Assembly (NCBI RefSeq): GCF_015706575.1
Contig: NW_024037074.1
Span: 620,001-684,000, forward strand
Length of the DNA stretch: 64,000 bases
Source of the DNA: Patiria miniata
Lineage: Eukaryota; Echinodermata; Asteroidea; Valvatida; Asterinidae
Direction of reading: 5' to 3'
Shown: in pieces, positions 11,469 through 21,601 of the stretch
Layout: each line of letters starts with the position of its first letter
Position numbering within the stretch: the first letter of the stretch is position 1
Made by a program: the position numbers and the translations under genes
The notes under the pieces: generated by a model
The model's input: only the letters and a program-made list of their open reading frames with translations
What the model was told of the DNA's origin: nothing
Database searches by the model: none

Positions 11469-11655
11469 GACTAATATTTCCCCACAGTGACCTATCAGCC
11501 ATCAGAAAGGGATAACAAGTTTAAAAGTCAAATTTTGCAGGAAAAATATTGAAGTTTTTACTGAGAATACACTTCAAATTTATCAGACTAGTCTCATAGG
11601 GTTTGTGCACCGGGTGTCAAGTGATGTCCAGGTATGGAACTCTTTCCAATAGTTG
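11469..11655 (+). repeat. Dispersed ~190-bp repeat, copy 1
   Basis: It contains ACCTATCAGCCATCAGAAAG, then TTTACTGAGAA, CAGACTAGTCTCAT and a TCAAGTGATG.CCAG block. Related copies lie at 12,670-12,870 (inverted) and 16,480-16,665 (direct). Confidence 0.65.
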
Positions 11656-12053
11656 GTCCCCCAGAGCTTGAGAAACGCTAGTCCAAAAATTTGGAACTCT
11701 CAATACTGTCTATGACAGTCCCAAAAATTAAGGTTTTGAAAACTTGCCATACAAGATGGAGATGAGAAACTCCAATGCTCATCACGAATTAGACATGTAG
11801 AGCTGGAGGCACATCTAGTTTTTGTCCAGCAGTTGGAAAATGGCGGAGGCTGTGAAATTTGGCCTACACTAAACTTTTTCCCCTATTATCCAAACCCAGA
11901 TGAGATTAAACTTACTTCACGCCATGCAGCAATCATTTACGAAACAAATGGTGGACTTGAAACAGAACAATGCTTAGTACTAGCTTGAGTAACTCCAGCT
12001 CCAATGCTCATCAGGAATTCGACATAGAGCTGCATGGAGCTAAAAGTATGTTG

Positions 12054-12192
12054 TAGATTCTAAGATGCCCTGAAAAACAGGGCTCTCTGTATCTGTATCA
12101 CAATCTGGGTTGGGATTAATAGAGGGGAAAAGGACCATATTGTGATACAGACCTATACAGAGAGTCCCGTTTTTAGGGCCTCTAAGAATCTA
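12054..12192. repeat. Hairpin with ~55-bp arms
   Basis: Arms of about 53-59 bp (12,054-12,106 and 12,134-12,192) share TGTATC..TATCACAAT-type sequence and GATTCTTAGA ends. It sits inside the foldback cluster and is probably a separate small MITE. Confidence 0.65.
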
Positions 12193-12669
12193 GTATCAAT
12201 TTCAAACACATAAATTTCCTCTTCATGACAGAAATGAAAAATAATATTTATAGTATTAAAATATAAAGGTCTCTTGAGGTGGCAAAACCTTGAAAGCATA
12301 AGATTTCCATGTTCCCGTATATTCCTGTGCCTGTGCACAACACAGTTTTAGCGCTATATGTTGAATTCCTGATGAGCATTGGAGCTGGAGTTACTCAAAC
12401 TAGCTTTATTAAACTAAAATATGAAAAAAAAACATGATTCAATGGCTTTTCCGAGGCCATTTTTTACAGCCTCTGCCATATTTTGGTTGCTGGACAAAAG
12501 CCAGATGTGTGCCTCCAGCTGTAGTCCGATTAACTTGAACCCAACTTATCGCCCTTTTAACATTCAGACATGGTCTGGTGACCTACTTGCCAGACCATGT
12601 CTGAATGTTGAAAAAGCGATAAGTTACTTGGACTACCACCAGCTCATATAATGTTGAATTCCCGATGAG

Positions 12670-12870
12670 CATTGGAGCTGGGGTTGGAAAGATTCCCGTA
12701 TCTGGCCATCACTTTTCACCCTGAGCACAAACCGTATGAGACTGGTCTGAAAATTTCTGTGTTTTCTCAATTTCAAAAACAGGCCTACTTCAACATTTCC
12801 CTGCTAAATCTGACTTTTTAGGACACAGGCCTATTATCACTTTCTGATGGCTGATAGGTAACTGAAGGGA
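12670..12870 (-). repeat. Dispersed ~190-bp repeat, copy 2 (inverted)
   Basis: The complement of copy 1 at 11,469-11,655: CTTTCTGATGGCTGATAGGT at its right end and ATGAGACTGGTCTGAAAATT in the middle. Confidence 0.65.
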
Positions 12871-12895
12871 AAAATTAGGGCAATGGTGTAGTGTA

Positions 12896-13235
12896 GGGCC
12901 CCTGTTTTGTTTTTATCAAATTAGAATCAAGAATGTTTTTTATTTCTAAAAAATGATATTGTCAACTTTTAAAACAGACTTCTCTCAATGTTTTGACACA
13001 TTTTTGGCAATTTTTGAAAAGTTACTTGGGGTAGAAATTACGATTGTCCTACGTGGTTTACAGGCCAGTTGGTGTCGTGCAGCGCGACTTGTGTGCTCAT
13101 GGTACACATGGTCCATCGCGCAGTGATCGCCATCTTTATTTTCGTGTTGCGTTTTGTCGTTGTCGTCGTCATTTTACCCCCAAATTTTCTTCATATATTA
13201 AAAACACTGCCCTATATCTATGACACACCTATATG
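12896..13235. other. Non-coding stretch
   Basis: No gene or element end is recognised. An open frame near 13,069-13,269 is short, hydrophobic and runs into a MITE fragment, so it is not called. Confidence 0.4.
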
Positions 13236-13382
13236 GGGAATCCTTACATTTAGGAACCCTTACATTTAGGAACCATTCCTATATTTGAAAGACTCATCAA
13301 AACAGCCGACTAAATGACACTAAAAAGTGACATTCTGATATTTCTTGACACATCTGAACAGGTGGTAATGACACCTTCTTTA
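13236..13382 (+). repeat. Fragment of the MITE family found intact at 16,186
   Basis: It shares GGAATCCTTACATTTAGGA, GACTAAATGACACT and GACATTCTGATA-TTCTTG-CACATCTGAACA with the complete copy at 16,186-16,438. Only the left portion is present, and the terminal block is duplicated. Confidence 0.65.
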
Positions 13383-13511
13383 TTATCAAAACTTTAATTT
13401 TGTGGAAAGAGGGCAGGGCTTTGATTTACGAGGGAAATTAAGGGGTAGAACTAAAAGATGACGACAACCAGAAAACAGACTCAAAAACCAAGATGGCAAA
13501 TGTGAAAGCTA

Positions 13512-13610
13512 GATGCAATGTAAAAGCTCACTGCTGATTGGCTGATAAAAAAAAATATTTTACTTATTTTTTTTAGCAGCCAATCAGCATTGGGCTTTCA
13601 TTGTGTTGGG
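13512..13610. repeat. Hairpin with ~38-bp arms
   Basis: Imperfect inverted arms (13,512-13,549 and 13,571-13,610) share CTGATTGGCTG / CAGCCAATCAG around an A/T-rich loop. Confidence 0.6.
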
Positions 13611-13729
13611 CTATCACTCGTGTTGTGAGAAATACAATGGGCACATCTCACGTTTTACTCCTAGAACTATGAGGCTCCACGAGGCTCCACGTAGATGAAG
13701 AACCCCGCAAAATTGTTTGCAGCACAAAA

Positions 13730-14280
13730 CACTAATTAAGTACAAAAACGTCCATCAAAATGCAGACATTTCCCACAGAACCACTGCACAGTTTGCCCCT
13801 AAACTCCGTACTACACCTCATGACATACTCACGTAATATGCACAGAACAAACATCGCTGGATTTTGTCGGTTTTTTGGCTAAAATGATGAAAAATATGCC
13901 CTCTCCGCATTGAGCCAACCTGACACTTGAAACGTGCACGCATATGAATGATCCAGCAATGATTTTTTGGTTCTCTCAGAGTGCGCCGCGGGGGGTACAG
14001 TACTTGCATTTGTACGCATGCGCATACTATCATTTCTTTTGCAACTGAAAATCATCGCTGGATCATATGCGTGCACGTTTCAAGTGTCAGGTTGGCTTAG
14101 TGCAGAAAGGGCATATTTTGCATCATTTAAGCCCAAAAAACAACAAAATCCAGCGATGTTTGTTCTGCGCATATTACGTGAGTATGTCATGAGGTATAGT
14201 GCGGAGTTAAGGGGCAAACTGTGCAGCGGTTCTGTGGGAAATGTCTGCATTTTGATGGACGTTTTTGTACTTAATTAGTG
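13730..14280. mobile_element. Foldback element with ~230-bp arms
   Basis: The ends are complementary: CACTAATTAAGTACAAAAAC at 13,730 and GTTTTTGTACTTAATTAGTG ending at 14,280. The arms match with scattered differences for about 230 bp, around a centre of roughly 80 bp with GTACGCATGCGCATAC. No transposase. The divergence between arms argues against a recent inverted duplication. Confidence 0.75.
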
Positions 14281-14323
14281 CCTAGGAGTACTCACGTCTG
14301 ACTGCAAAAAACGGTAGGAAAGT

Positions 14324-14472
14324 CTGTTGGCGCATGACGTCGCGCGGAAGCGTAACACCCGATGACGGTTGCGGTTCCAGTACCGCAGCTGTGATGCGAG
14401 TGGTAAACTTCATATGAGTGCATGAAACAGTCATCGGGTGTTACGCTTCCGCGCGACGTCATGCGCCAACAG
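14324..14472. repeat. Perfect 43-bp inverted repeat with 63-bp loop
   Basis: 14,324-14,366 and 14,430-14,472 are exact reverse complements, starting CTGTTGGCGCATGACGTC. The arms are CpG-rich, unlike the surrounding AT-rich DNA, and the loop has its own partial symmetry (GCGGT..ACCGC). Confidence 0.85.
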
Positions 14473-14814
14473 CCAACCGCCAGCCGGCAAAAACGACTAG
14501 TTGACAGCCTGGTACCGGTAACCGACCGCCATTCATTGTACACAAATTTTTTTTGTGCACAAACCAATTACGGTCCTGGCCATGCCCGTAAGCTTGTCAG
14601 GTTAGCGGTTATTCCTCCTGTTTTCACTGCAATTGTAGGCTGAATCTTCATCGTGGATCGTTTTTTACTTCAAGGACCTGTTTAATGGTTATTCCAGGCA
14701 AGTTTAGGGTGAGTTGCAGTTGCAATTAGTGTGTAACGGGGACAAAATTGAACATTTTCCAAAATGTTTTGCCTATACTATCGTTTACGAGAAAAACTAG
14801 CTCCAGCCCTTATA
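14473..14814. other. Non-coding stretch between inverted-repeat elements
   Basis: Nothing recognisable: no splice-bounded coding segment and no further terminal repeats. Confidence 0.4.
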
Positions 14815-16079
14815 GACAACCCAATGATAAAACTCAGGGCTGGGTAACTCCAGCTACATTACACCTAAGCATCCCAGAAGTGATAGATGGGACATCGTAG
14901 AATACAACCACATGTAAGAAATTCCCTGCAAATTTTATGAAAACGTCCTCAGTAGTGCGCGGACCACGGTGTGTGGCCTTAGGTTCAGCGCAGCATACCG
15001 ACGGCCACACTAGTGGGGCTAAAAGTCTATGGGCCATGACAGAACACGTATTATCAAAGAATGTTTGCTCTCCTTAAAACAGTGTTTCTTCATCAGATTT
15101 ACAACTTTTGGCAATGTTTGGTACTGTTCAGGTCATATTAAGGAATATGAGTGGTACCCCAGTATGGACTTTTTTCCAGCATCTCAAACTCTTCACGAAC
15201 ACACATGACGAATTAGATACAATGATACAACGCTATTATCAATAATAGCGTTGTAAACGCAGTGCCAGTGTGTCTACGGACTACGGGAGTGCGGCCATGA
15301 CGGCTACTTCTGCGCGACGTTTCACTAAATAAAATAATGAAGATTTCACCAATAGCTATTAAAACAACCAAATTAATGTTACCTTTAATTAAAACAAACT
15401 TGTAGTACTGATACTGACGTAATATTAATAAGAAAGTTTTCAGCCACTCGGAAGAATACGGGTAGCGCCAGATTTTCAAGCATGTGTCAAGAGTCGCGTG
15501 TTTATGTTGTTGAATGCTGCCCTCATGTGTCCCTCACATGCAAGCTGTTTCGAAACCTCGGCCTTCGTCGCAGCTTCGCAGCTTCGCAGCTTCATCATTG
15601 AACTGGCATCCTTCTTTTTTTAACGAGATGCCTGCGTCTCCCGTAACGGAAGCCCAATAATACCTATTTGTCTCTTCTTATTTGACACCCCACGCTTTCT
15701 GAGTAGCTGTGTGGAAATTACATAATTATTCTTCTTCAAATTGGTTTAATAGAACAAGCCGCATGGGAATAAATCGAATTTTGGAAAACCCTTTTAAAAC
15801 CCACATTTTTCTTTTTTTCCTGGAGGGCGCTGTTTACACTGAACGTTAGTTTTTCCCCTTGACATTTCCCCCTAGAATTTATTTATGTGATTATTCAAGG
15901 CAAAGGAGTTGTTGAATATGGCTATTCATGTGGTAGGTACCCAAGATATTCTGGAAAATTATTTATATTTTTAAGTTGGACACCTCTTGCTCTCCGTATG
16001 ACTTTTTTTAAACAAAAAGCAAAATGTGAAATCGCCCTAGCTGGAGTTACCCAGCCCTGAGTTTTATCATTGGGTTGTC
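14815..16079. mobile_element. Non-autonomous element with ~41-bp terminal inverted repeats
   Basis: Left end GACAACCCAATGATAAAACT (14,815-14,855) and right end (16,039-16,079) are near-exact complements and enclose 1.26 kb without a transposase. A third direct copy of the terminal repeat follows at 16,087-16,122, seven bases beyond the right end. The target duplication is not clear. The interior includes an inverted CGCTATTATCAATAATAGCG palindrome near 15,230. Confidence 0.7.
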
Positions 16080-16086
16080 ATCTAGG

Positions 16087-16122
16087 CCCAATGATAAAAC
16101 TCAGGGCTGGGTAACTCCAGCT
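16087..16122 (+). repeat. Extra solo terminal repeat
   Basis: CCCAATGATAAAACTCAGGG through AGCT repeats the left terminus of the 14,815-16,079 element, giving a head-to-head arrangement of termini. Confidence 0.75.
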
Positions 16123-16185
16123 AAAATCGCCCAGTTTCCGGACACTTCACAATATTGAATGGCTGCTGCTCGCTATCCCCATGGC

Positions 16186-16438
16186 GGTAATCCTTACTTT
16201 TAGGACCCCGTTCCTATATAGGAAGGGAAAGACTCACCAAAACAGTTGACTAAATGACACTCAAAATTGACATTCTGATACTTCTTGGCACATCTGAACA
16301 ATGGGCAATGACACCTTCTTGACTTCTAAAGACTGCTTTAGCCTGCAAAAGTCACTTTGGTACTGGACAGACATCTGCAAAAGTCAGTTTTGAACAGAAC
16401 TCGTAAAAAATAGAGGTGTTCTAAAAGTAAGGATTACC
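16186..16438. mobile_element. 253-bp MITE with perfect 18-bp terminal repeats
   Basis: It starts GGTAATCCTTACTTTTAG (16,186-16,203) and ends with the exact complement (16,421-16,438). ATGGC occurs just outside both ends, but not as a clean direct duplication. A partial relative is at 13,236-13,382. Confidence 0.78.
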
Positions 16439-16479
16439 CCTATGGCTAGTGCCACTGCTAGTAGTAGGACTTTTTTGGA

Positions 16480-16665
16480 AAGATTCCCATATCTGGCCAT
16501 CAATAATGTTTTCCTTCAGCGACCTATCAGCCATCAGAAAGTATGTCAAATTTAGCAGGGAATTTATTGGGGTATTTACTGAGAAAACACTTAGAAATTT
16601 TCAGACCAGTCTCATTGTGCACAGGATGACAAGTGATGGCCAGATGTGGGAATCTTTCCAAAAAG
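16480..16665 (+). repeat. Dispersed ~190-bp repeat, copy 3
   Basis: Begins GGAAAGATTCCCATATCTGG and ends with a matching inverted GGGAATCTTTCC, so the unit has short complementary ends and may itself be a MITE. The interior matches the copies at 11,469 and 12,670. Confidence 0.65.
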
Positions 16666-16674
16666 AATATGCTT

Positions 16675-17005
16675 AGGGTCCTGCTTTTTGAAAAAAAAGG
16701 AAGCGGGAGACCCTTCTTTTTTTTTTCCTCCCCAATGGTCGCCCGACCGGGCTATTTTTCATCAAGATGGCTGCCATTTTTTTTTTTAAATGGCCGCCAT
16801 TGGACTCAGCAAATTACATACCAGCTTTTTATTGAAATGTGTTTAAAGCTCCATGATGCAACAGATACAATGTAAGAGGCCAAACTAATGTCACTATTGA
16901 AAACTTTTTTAAAAAAATGGTTTAAAAAAAAAAAACCTAAGAAGGCAGCCTCCATAAAGGAAGCAGGCGGGGACGCTAGACATGTTTTTTTTTTTATTTG
17001 GCCTA
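16675..17005. repeat. Low-complexity repeat with GGCCGCCATTTT and GGAAGCGGG blocks
   Basis: Contains A/T homopolymers, AATGGCCGCCATTGG and a right block GGAAGCAGGCGGGGACGCTAGACATGTTTTTTT. The same blocks recur in the element at 42,117-42,450, so the two are one dispersed family. Confidence 0.55.
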
Positions 17006-17139
17006 ATTTGTTTCCCCCTCTCCACTTTGAAAACTTCTGTGAAGATTTAATTGGTGTTACCGTTTCATACATTTACATTTTTTTTTTTACATCATACATG
17101 TAAACTTGACGGTTGTCTCATTTTTTTTTGCAACTGTAG

Positions 17140-17341
17140 GCGCATCCATCAGTGCAAATGAAAGGCGCTGAGGCAGACTGGACACCCATACAATGCACAG
17201 ACAGGGAGTGTAGCCACTCCTTGATGAAGGCTCCGCATCTGCACTGTCCATTCTGCTCCCAGGACAGTCTATTCACTGATGAGATTCTCCTCAAGGCGCA
17301 CTACAGGGTCAAGCACGTGGATAAAGGCATCAACTTTGGGG
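17140..17341 (+). CDS. Zinc-finger/coiled-coil protein, exon with first finger
   Basis: A 202-nt exon after a T-rich tract and TAG acceptor, ending at a GTGAGT donor. It starts in phase 0 (AHPSVQMKGAEAD) and ends in phase 1. It carries an atypical Cys/His finger: C-T-D-R-E-C, then LHCPFC, then a helix-like run ending KAHYRVKHVDKG, so C..C..HC..C..H..H. The same spacing recurs in the following exon. I do not recognise the protein; a DNA- or RNA-binding role is only inferred from the finger. Upstream exons, including the start codon, lie outside or were not found. Confidence 0.6.
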
Positions 17342-17807
17342 GTGAGTTTGCATTTGGGAACAAGACCAAGTGCTTGCATACTTGTAACTGGATCCCAAGA
17401 AATAAGTTTTAGGTTAAGGACAATGTTTTCACTTTCTGTTCATGAGTCATGCTACAAGATGACTTGTGGTCCGTGTTTGTGAAAAGGTTTGTGAGTTGAA
17501 TTAAGATAAGTTGAAGGTAGTGGACAGCAGGACAAGGTAGTGGCATTTGTGGGAGTTTTATGAAATTGACAGATACCTGGGCTGGTTATTCTTAGCAGAT
17601 ATCAGTGTTCGATGAACTCAATTGTCACAGGCCATGCCCAAATGCCTGCCTGAACAAGAGTCCTAACTCAGGTCAATAGCTTACTTGTGCCTGTTACAGC
17701 AAGAGAACCATATAAAAAGATCCACAGTTCATGTTTTGTCAAAGTGCATATAGCTGTCAGCTTTTGTCAAATTTGCCAAACCAATCCTCTACTGTATCCC
17801 TCCCCAG
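17342..17807 (+). other. Intron
   Basis: Bounded by GTGAGT and a pyrimidine-rich CCCTCCCCAG acceptor. No repeat or RNA gene seen inside. Confidence 0.55.
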
Positions 17808-18003
17808 GTCTTAAAATATTGCAGTGATGTAGATCCTGCATCGTCCACGGCATCATTCACGAGCAGAAATACTTCAAGGGTGCCCACTCGCACTGCTACC
17901 ACTGTCACAACGGGTTCAGCAGGAGGGACAAGGCTATGAAACACTACCAGCAACACTTCCGTAATCCAGAGACCACAATACAGATAGTTATTACTCGGGT
18001 ACA
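17808..18003 (+). pseudogene. Zinc-finger/coiled-coil protein, second finger exon with in-frame TGA
   Basis: Phase from the previous exon gives GLKILQ, then TGA at 17,825-17,827, then CRSCIVHGII, AHSHCYHCHNGFSRRDK and MKHYQQHFRNPETTIQI. The finger pattern (C..C..H.HC..C..HY..H) repeats that of the preceding exon, so the frame is right and the stop interrupts a conserved region. A CGA or TGC codon could have mutated to TGA, or it may be an assembly error or allele. Right end uncertain: donor GTATGT gives 18,003, GTACAG gives 17,998. Selenocysteine is not supported by any visible element. Confidence 0.5.
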
Positions 18004-19196
18004 GTATGTCATGGTCAATTTTACAATCATGTAATTCATTTTATCCCAGTGGGCACATCAGACTGCACGTACAATACATGTAAACCACAATTCATAAATA
18101 CCTATGGCAGTTTATCCATTCCTGTTGGTCGAGAAGCTGCTATGTGGCTGGTCTTAAACGGATGATAAAGACATGGCTGGCTGGTCTTCAACTCTTTTCC
18201 AGTCTCACTTGAAATTTTGGCTCCTATGAAATCCAGTGCCTCTTTCCATTTTATTGGTCCTCACGTAGGCATGCGCAATGCTACCAGTGAGTCAGTATTT
18301 TATAGTCCTAAATTCACAACGCAACGCCCCAGGTGCGTTTTGCATGACATCGCGCAGTATGTGCGACGCGTGTGCCTATCTCCAAAAAAGGAGATGTTAA
18401 CATCTTACTCGCGAGCTGGACACTCCATTATTTAGCTAAAGAGGGGTGTTAAAAAAACATGAAGTGAACTTGTTGAGCAAAATCAGGTTTTTTTACCAAA
18501 AGGTTTGGATTTTTTTGACTGAATAGGTATTTATGAATGGGAATAAATATGTGCTTGGTCGGTATTTAAGTTTAAGACCGCTTGGAGTCTGGGTCCTGAT
18601 AAATACCATCGCCTTCGACTCCAAGCGGTTTTAAACAGAGTGATTAAGACCTTCCAAGCATACTTTTATTCCCTTTAAACTGCATCAACAGTGATAAGCT
18701 ATTAAACATTGGCACAGGTGGGTAAACTACCATGGTTCACTCAGAAAATGTTGTAAATTCCTGATGCTTGTATTCCGGAGCTCATTGGACTTATTTATAG
18801 CTTTAAAGACTCTCTGAAATAAATTTCCTAATCAAACATTTGACTCAAGTATTTATTCTTTTGAGAATGATTAGAGACACCTTTTTGGCTCAAACTGTTT
18901 GAAAATGCACTTATTTTTTTAACCTTCGCAGTTTCAGTGCTGTTTCAAGACAACTGAGTGTGCCGTTGCTGTAATGTAATGGTCCCCTTTAATCTGCATG
19001 AAAAAAAACCCAAAACAATGAAATAAATTTAATCAGTTGAAATTGATGTACCTTGTGAGCAGGTATGGTGGTTTACAAGGATTTTGGTGGATTTTATCAA
19101 ATGCCAACACTTAGGGTCTTTCAAAATAATTAAGTTTGAACTTTAATTTTTCCTTGTACATTTGCGGTGTAAATTGAATCTTTTGCAACCCTGCAG
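18004..19196 (+). other. Intron with a MITE-like hairpin
   Basis: Contains the inverted repeat at 18,539-18,672. An open frame around 18,217-18,435 has no recognisable motif and no convincing splice sites. Confidence 0.5.
18539..18672. repeat. Hairpin/MITE with ~50-bp arms
   Basis: GGGAATAAATATGTGCTTGG at the left pairs with CCAAGCATACTTTTATTCCC at the right. Inner parts pair through GACCGCTTGGAGTC / GACTCCAAGCGGTT. Confidence 0.7.
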
Positions 19197-19457
19197 GTTT
19201 TGTCTCATTGAATCATCCTCAACCACTTCACTCCACCATTTTACCCAGTATGTCAACTAGATCTTCACTACATACACTGACCCAGCACCCAACAGTGCCA
19301 GCCTGGTAACACACCTCATAGTCCCCCAGTCACAGCAGCCATCGGAGACGGACACATCATCCCCGGGGCTATGAGCAGACTGATGGGCAGCAGCCGCAAA
19401 TCGAGTACCAGTATGCCTGCATCAATGATCCGAGCCAGAGCACTGCCAATGGGGAAG
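19197..19457 (+). pseudogene. Zinc-finger/coiled-coil protein, middle exon, frame disrupted
   Basis: The 3' part is clearly coding (QTDGQQPQIEYQYACIND to TANGE) and ends at a GTAAGA donor in phase 1, which fits the next exon. The 5' part is Gln/Pro/Ser-rich (VPQSQQPSETDTSSPG) but in a frame one base away, with the shift in or near a CCCCGGGG run around 19,360-19,366. A TAG near 19,258 also lies in the upstream frame. Either the exon really starts later (for example after the AG at 19,376) or the gene carries a frameshift and a stop. Confidence 0.4.
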
Positions 19458-20280
19458 GTAAGATGGTAAGAATATTAACCCTGACCCTCCAAGAATCCTT
19501 CAGCATCTACCCAGAGGTTAAGGTGGATAATGCCACCAGCAGTGAAGGATAATTAGAAGAAGCTGACCAAAAAGCCAAGGGGGAGGCATTTGATACAAGG
19601 AAGCACTCTTCCCCCCCCCAACCCATCCCCCCCCCCACTTTGTTTTCAACTGATATATCGTGAATTCATATGAAAGAAGGGAATGGGTAGACAACAGCAT
19701 GTTTAATATAGTTGTCTTCACTCCTGCACTTGTTTAAAAAATAAATAAAACAACCACCAAAAATTCAGCATTTTTTTAAGGGGTTGTGGTGGGTGAGGGC
19801 CAATATTGCCAGTGGATTTTACAAATTGGAATTTAAAGGTGCAAAGAGTGTGCCACTGGTGTTATTTTAAGTTGATTGAATTTTGGAAGACTCGAAGGTT
19901 TTAAGCAAAAAAAAAATATAATAAGTCAGGGTGGCAATACATTTTGAAAGCTGACTTCAACAGTTAATTAAATATTGGAATTTGTTAGGAATAAGGTTTG
20001 AAAAAGTGAGTGATTGCTTGCACCCAGTTACAAGGAATTACATGTTCTTGACACACTGCATCATTGGGGACTTTCTTGCCTGTATCCTGTTTTTACCGCT
20101 ACATATTATCTGTTCCATTCAAGCGCAACATATATGTCGACCTTTCTACTCAATAAACTCCTCCCATCATTTCCCCTCTTTGTGTAGCCCACACCTGGAG
20201 TGACCTTTTGATGACCGACTTTCATTATTACAGGAATCATTATCCAGGATAATTGCTTAACCTTTCCCTCTCGTAAACAG
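19458..20280 (+). other. Intron
   Basis: From GTAAGA to a TCGTAAACAG acceptor. It holds C-rich and A-rich runs but no recognised element. Confidence 0.5.
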
Positions 20281-20471
20281 CTGTCCTTATTGAGATACCA
20301 GACGTAGGAAGCCAAGAGGATTTGGAGGACGAGACTTGCTACACAGAGCACAACTTGTCGCTGCTGCTGCAGGAGAAGGAAAGTCTGGAGAAGACTCTTG
20401 AGGAGGAGCAGACCACGTTGGCCCAGACAGAGCACAGGATGAAAGGCACTATAGAAAGGCTTCGTACAAAG
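20281..20471 (+). CDS. Zinc-finger/coiled-coil protein, coiled-coil exon
   Basis: A 191-nt exon between an AG acceptor and a GTGAGT donor, phase 1 in and phase 0 out. It encodes an acidic lead (IEIPDVGSQEDLEDE) followed by a heptad-like, Leu/Glu/Lys-rich run with LLLQEKESLEKTLEEEQ and TEHRMKGTIERLRTK, a likely coiled coil continuing into the last exon. It suggests dimerisation; the partner is unknown. Confidence 0.68.
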
Positions 20472-21061
20472 GTGAGTGGGCATTCCATCTGGTCTTGGTC
20501 TAAGAATGAGTTTGGATCTTGTTCCCTGCATGCAACAGGTACCAAGGACGTCAATCGCTTCTCAAAAGTGGGAGGGGGGACATACCTTGATCAGAACTAA
20601 TGCAGGCACACTAATGCGACTGCGTTCTTTCAGTGGTCAGATTTCTGTTAGGATGCCAGCTGTCATGGCTATGGGCTATCATGGTGTGCACTGTTGTCAT
20701 TGCTCTACATTTTCTACACGTTCTACGTTGTTCTATGCGCTGACGCTGCTTATGATAAATGCAGACAAACCGTTGCACACATTTTGTACACAAGCTCAGA
20801 TGTGTAGTTTATCCTTGTGTAGAGGATTCGTGGTTTCACTCATACTCTAGTTGCACTAAATAACTGGGCAACAACACATGTGCCTTCTTAAGCATTCATG
20901 CTCCAACTGCACACATCATAAAGTGCATAAATGTCAGACTTTGGGGTGCATTGTCATGGTTGTGATTGGTTACACATCATGGGGCAGAGCCTAATGAATT
21001 GGTCTATTAAAATTCCATCTGTAAACAAATAATTTCTCTGCCCATCCTTCTTGCTCTCCAG
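20472..21061 (+). other. Intron
   Basis: From GTGAGT to a TTGCTCTCCAG acceptor; nothing further recognised. Confidence 0.55.
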
Positions 21062-21601
21062 GTTGAGTATTTGTCCAACACAAACACGTCACTCAAGCAG
21101 CAGCTGTCCATGATTCACACGTCCAGTTTGAAACGTCTAACCAACTACAGCGAGAACCAGTCCATTTTGCAAGAGTTACTGCAACACATGTCTGAGCAGC
21201 ACACCCAGCTGCTGCACCACCATCTAGCACAGCTACGGCTGTACACTCAGGCCTGCGCATTATCCAAATCAGCCCCCGAGGAATCTGCAGCTGAATTTAC
21301 AGTCTTGGTACCAGACCTGGCTGACCAATCACAGGACATCTCACACATGTCCATGATGTCGTCCTCGGAGGGCACCCTTGGGAACATGGAGCAGACAGTT
21401 GTCATGACGATAACGTCTGAGGAGGATTCGGAGCCGCTCGGCAACACCGTTGATAACCCCGGAGATACTGTGGGACATGACTCCTTGACTTTGGATATAA
21501 AGGACGTTCACTTGTCACCAAATGACATTCTGTACCTACTGACAAGCGAGGGACTGTCACCAAGACATGACACCTCCGAGTCGGGTCACGTTTATCAATA
21601 A
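21062..21601 (+). CDS. Zinc-finger/coiled-coil protein, terminal exon
   Basis: A 540-nt last exon with a stop at 21,599-21,601, open throughout. It continues the coiled coil (VEYLSNTNTSLKQQLS), then a His/Leu/Gln-rich helix (HMSEQHTQLLHHHLAQLRL) and an acidic Ser/Thr-rich tail with SEEDSEPLGNT and LSPNDILYLLTSEGLSP. An acidic, hydrophobic-dotted tail after fingers and a coiled coil would fit a transcription regulator, but this is inference. The intact final exon contrasts with the damaged middle exons, so the stop-containing exons deserve re-sequencing before the gene is called dead. Confidence 0.7.
   Translation, partial: VEYLSNTNTSLKQQLSMIHTSSLKRLTNYSENQSILQELLQHMSEQHTQLLHHHLAQLRLYTQACALSKSAPEESAAEFTVLVPDLADQSQDISHMSMMSSSEGTLGNMEQTVVMTITSEEDSEPLGNTVDNPGDTVGHDSLTLDIKDVHLSPNDILYLLTSEGLSPRHDTSESGHVYQ

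Larger units (their letters stand above)
11277..12895. repeat. Nested foldback cluster
   Basis: Several inverted pairs interlock. Sequence at about 11,280-11,440 recurs inverted at about 11,830-11,970. A block with AACTCCAGCTCCAATGCTCATCAGGAATTC appears forward near 11,765 and 11,993 and inverted near 12,362 and 12,652. The 11,469-11,655 segment recurs inverted at 12,670-12,870. This is best read as MITEs inserted into each other. No coding sequence is supported. Confidence 0.65.

Noticed and set aside
13069..13269. 66-residue hydrophobic frame
   Set aside because: No splice context or homology, and it reads into a MITE fragment.
17825..17827. Selenocysteine at the in-frame TGA
   Set aside because: No SECIS-like structure is evident near the gene's 3' end, and the following Cys-X2-Cys already explains metal binding. 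Mutation or assembly error is simpler.
20106..20531. 141-residue minus-strand frame
   Set aside because: It is antisense to the coiled-coil exon at 20,281-20,471 and has no motif.
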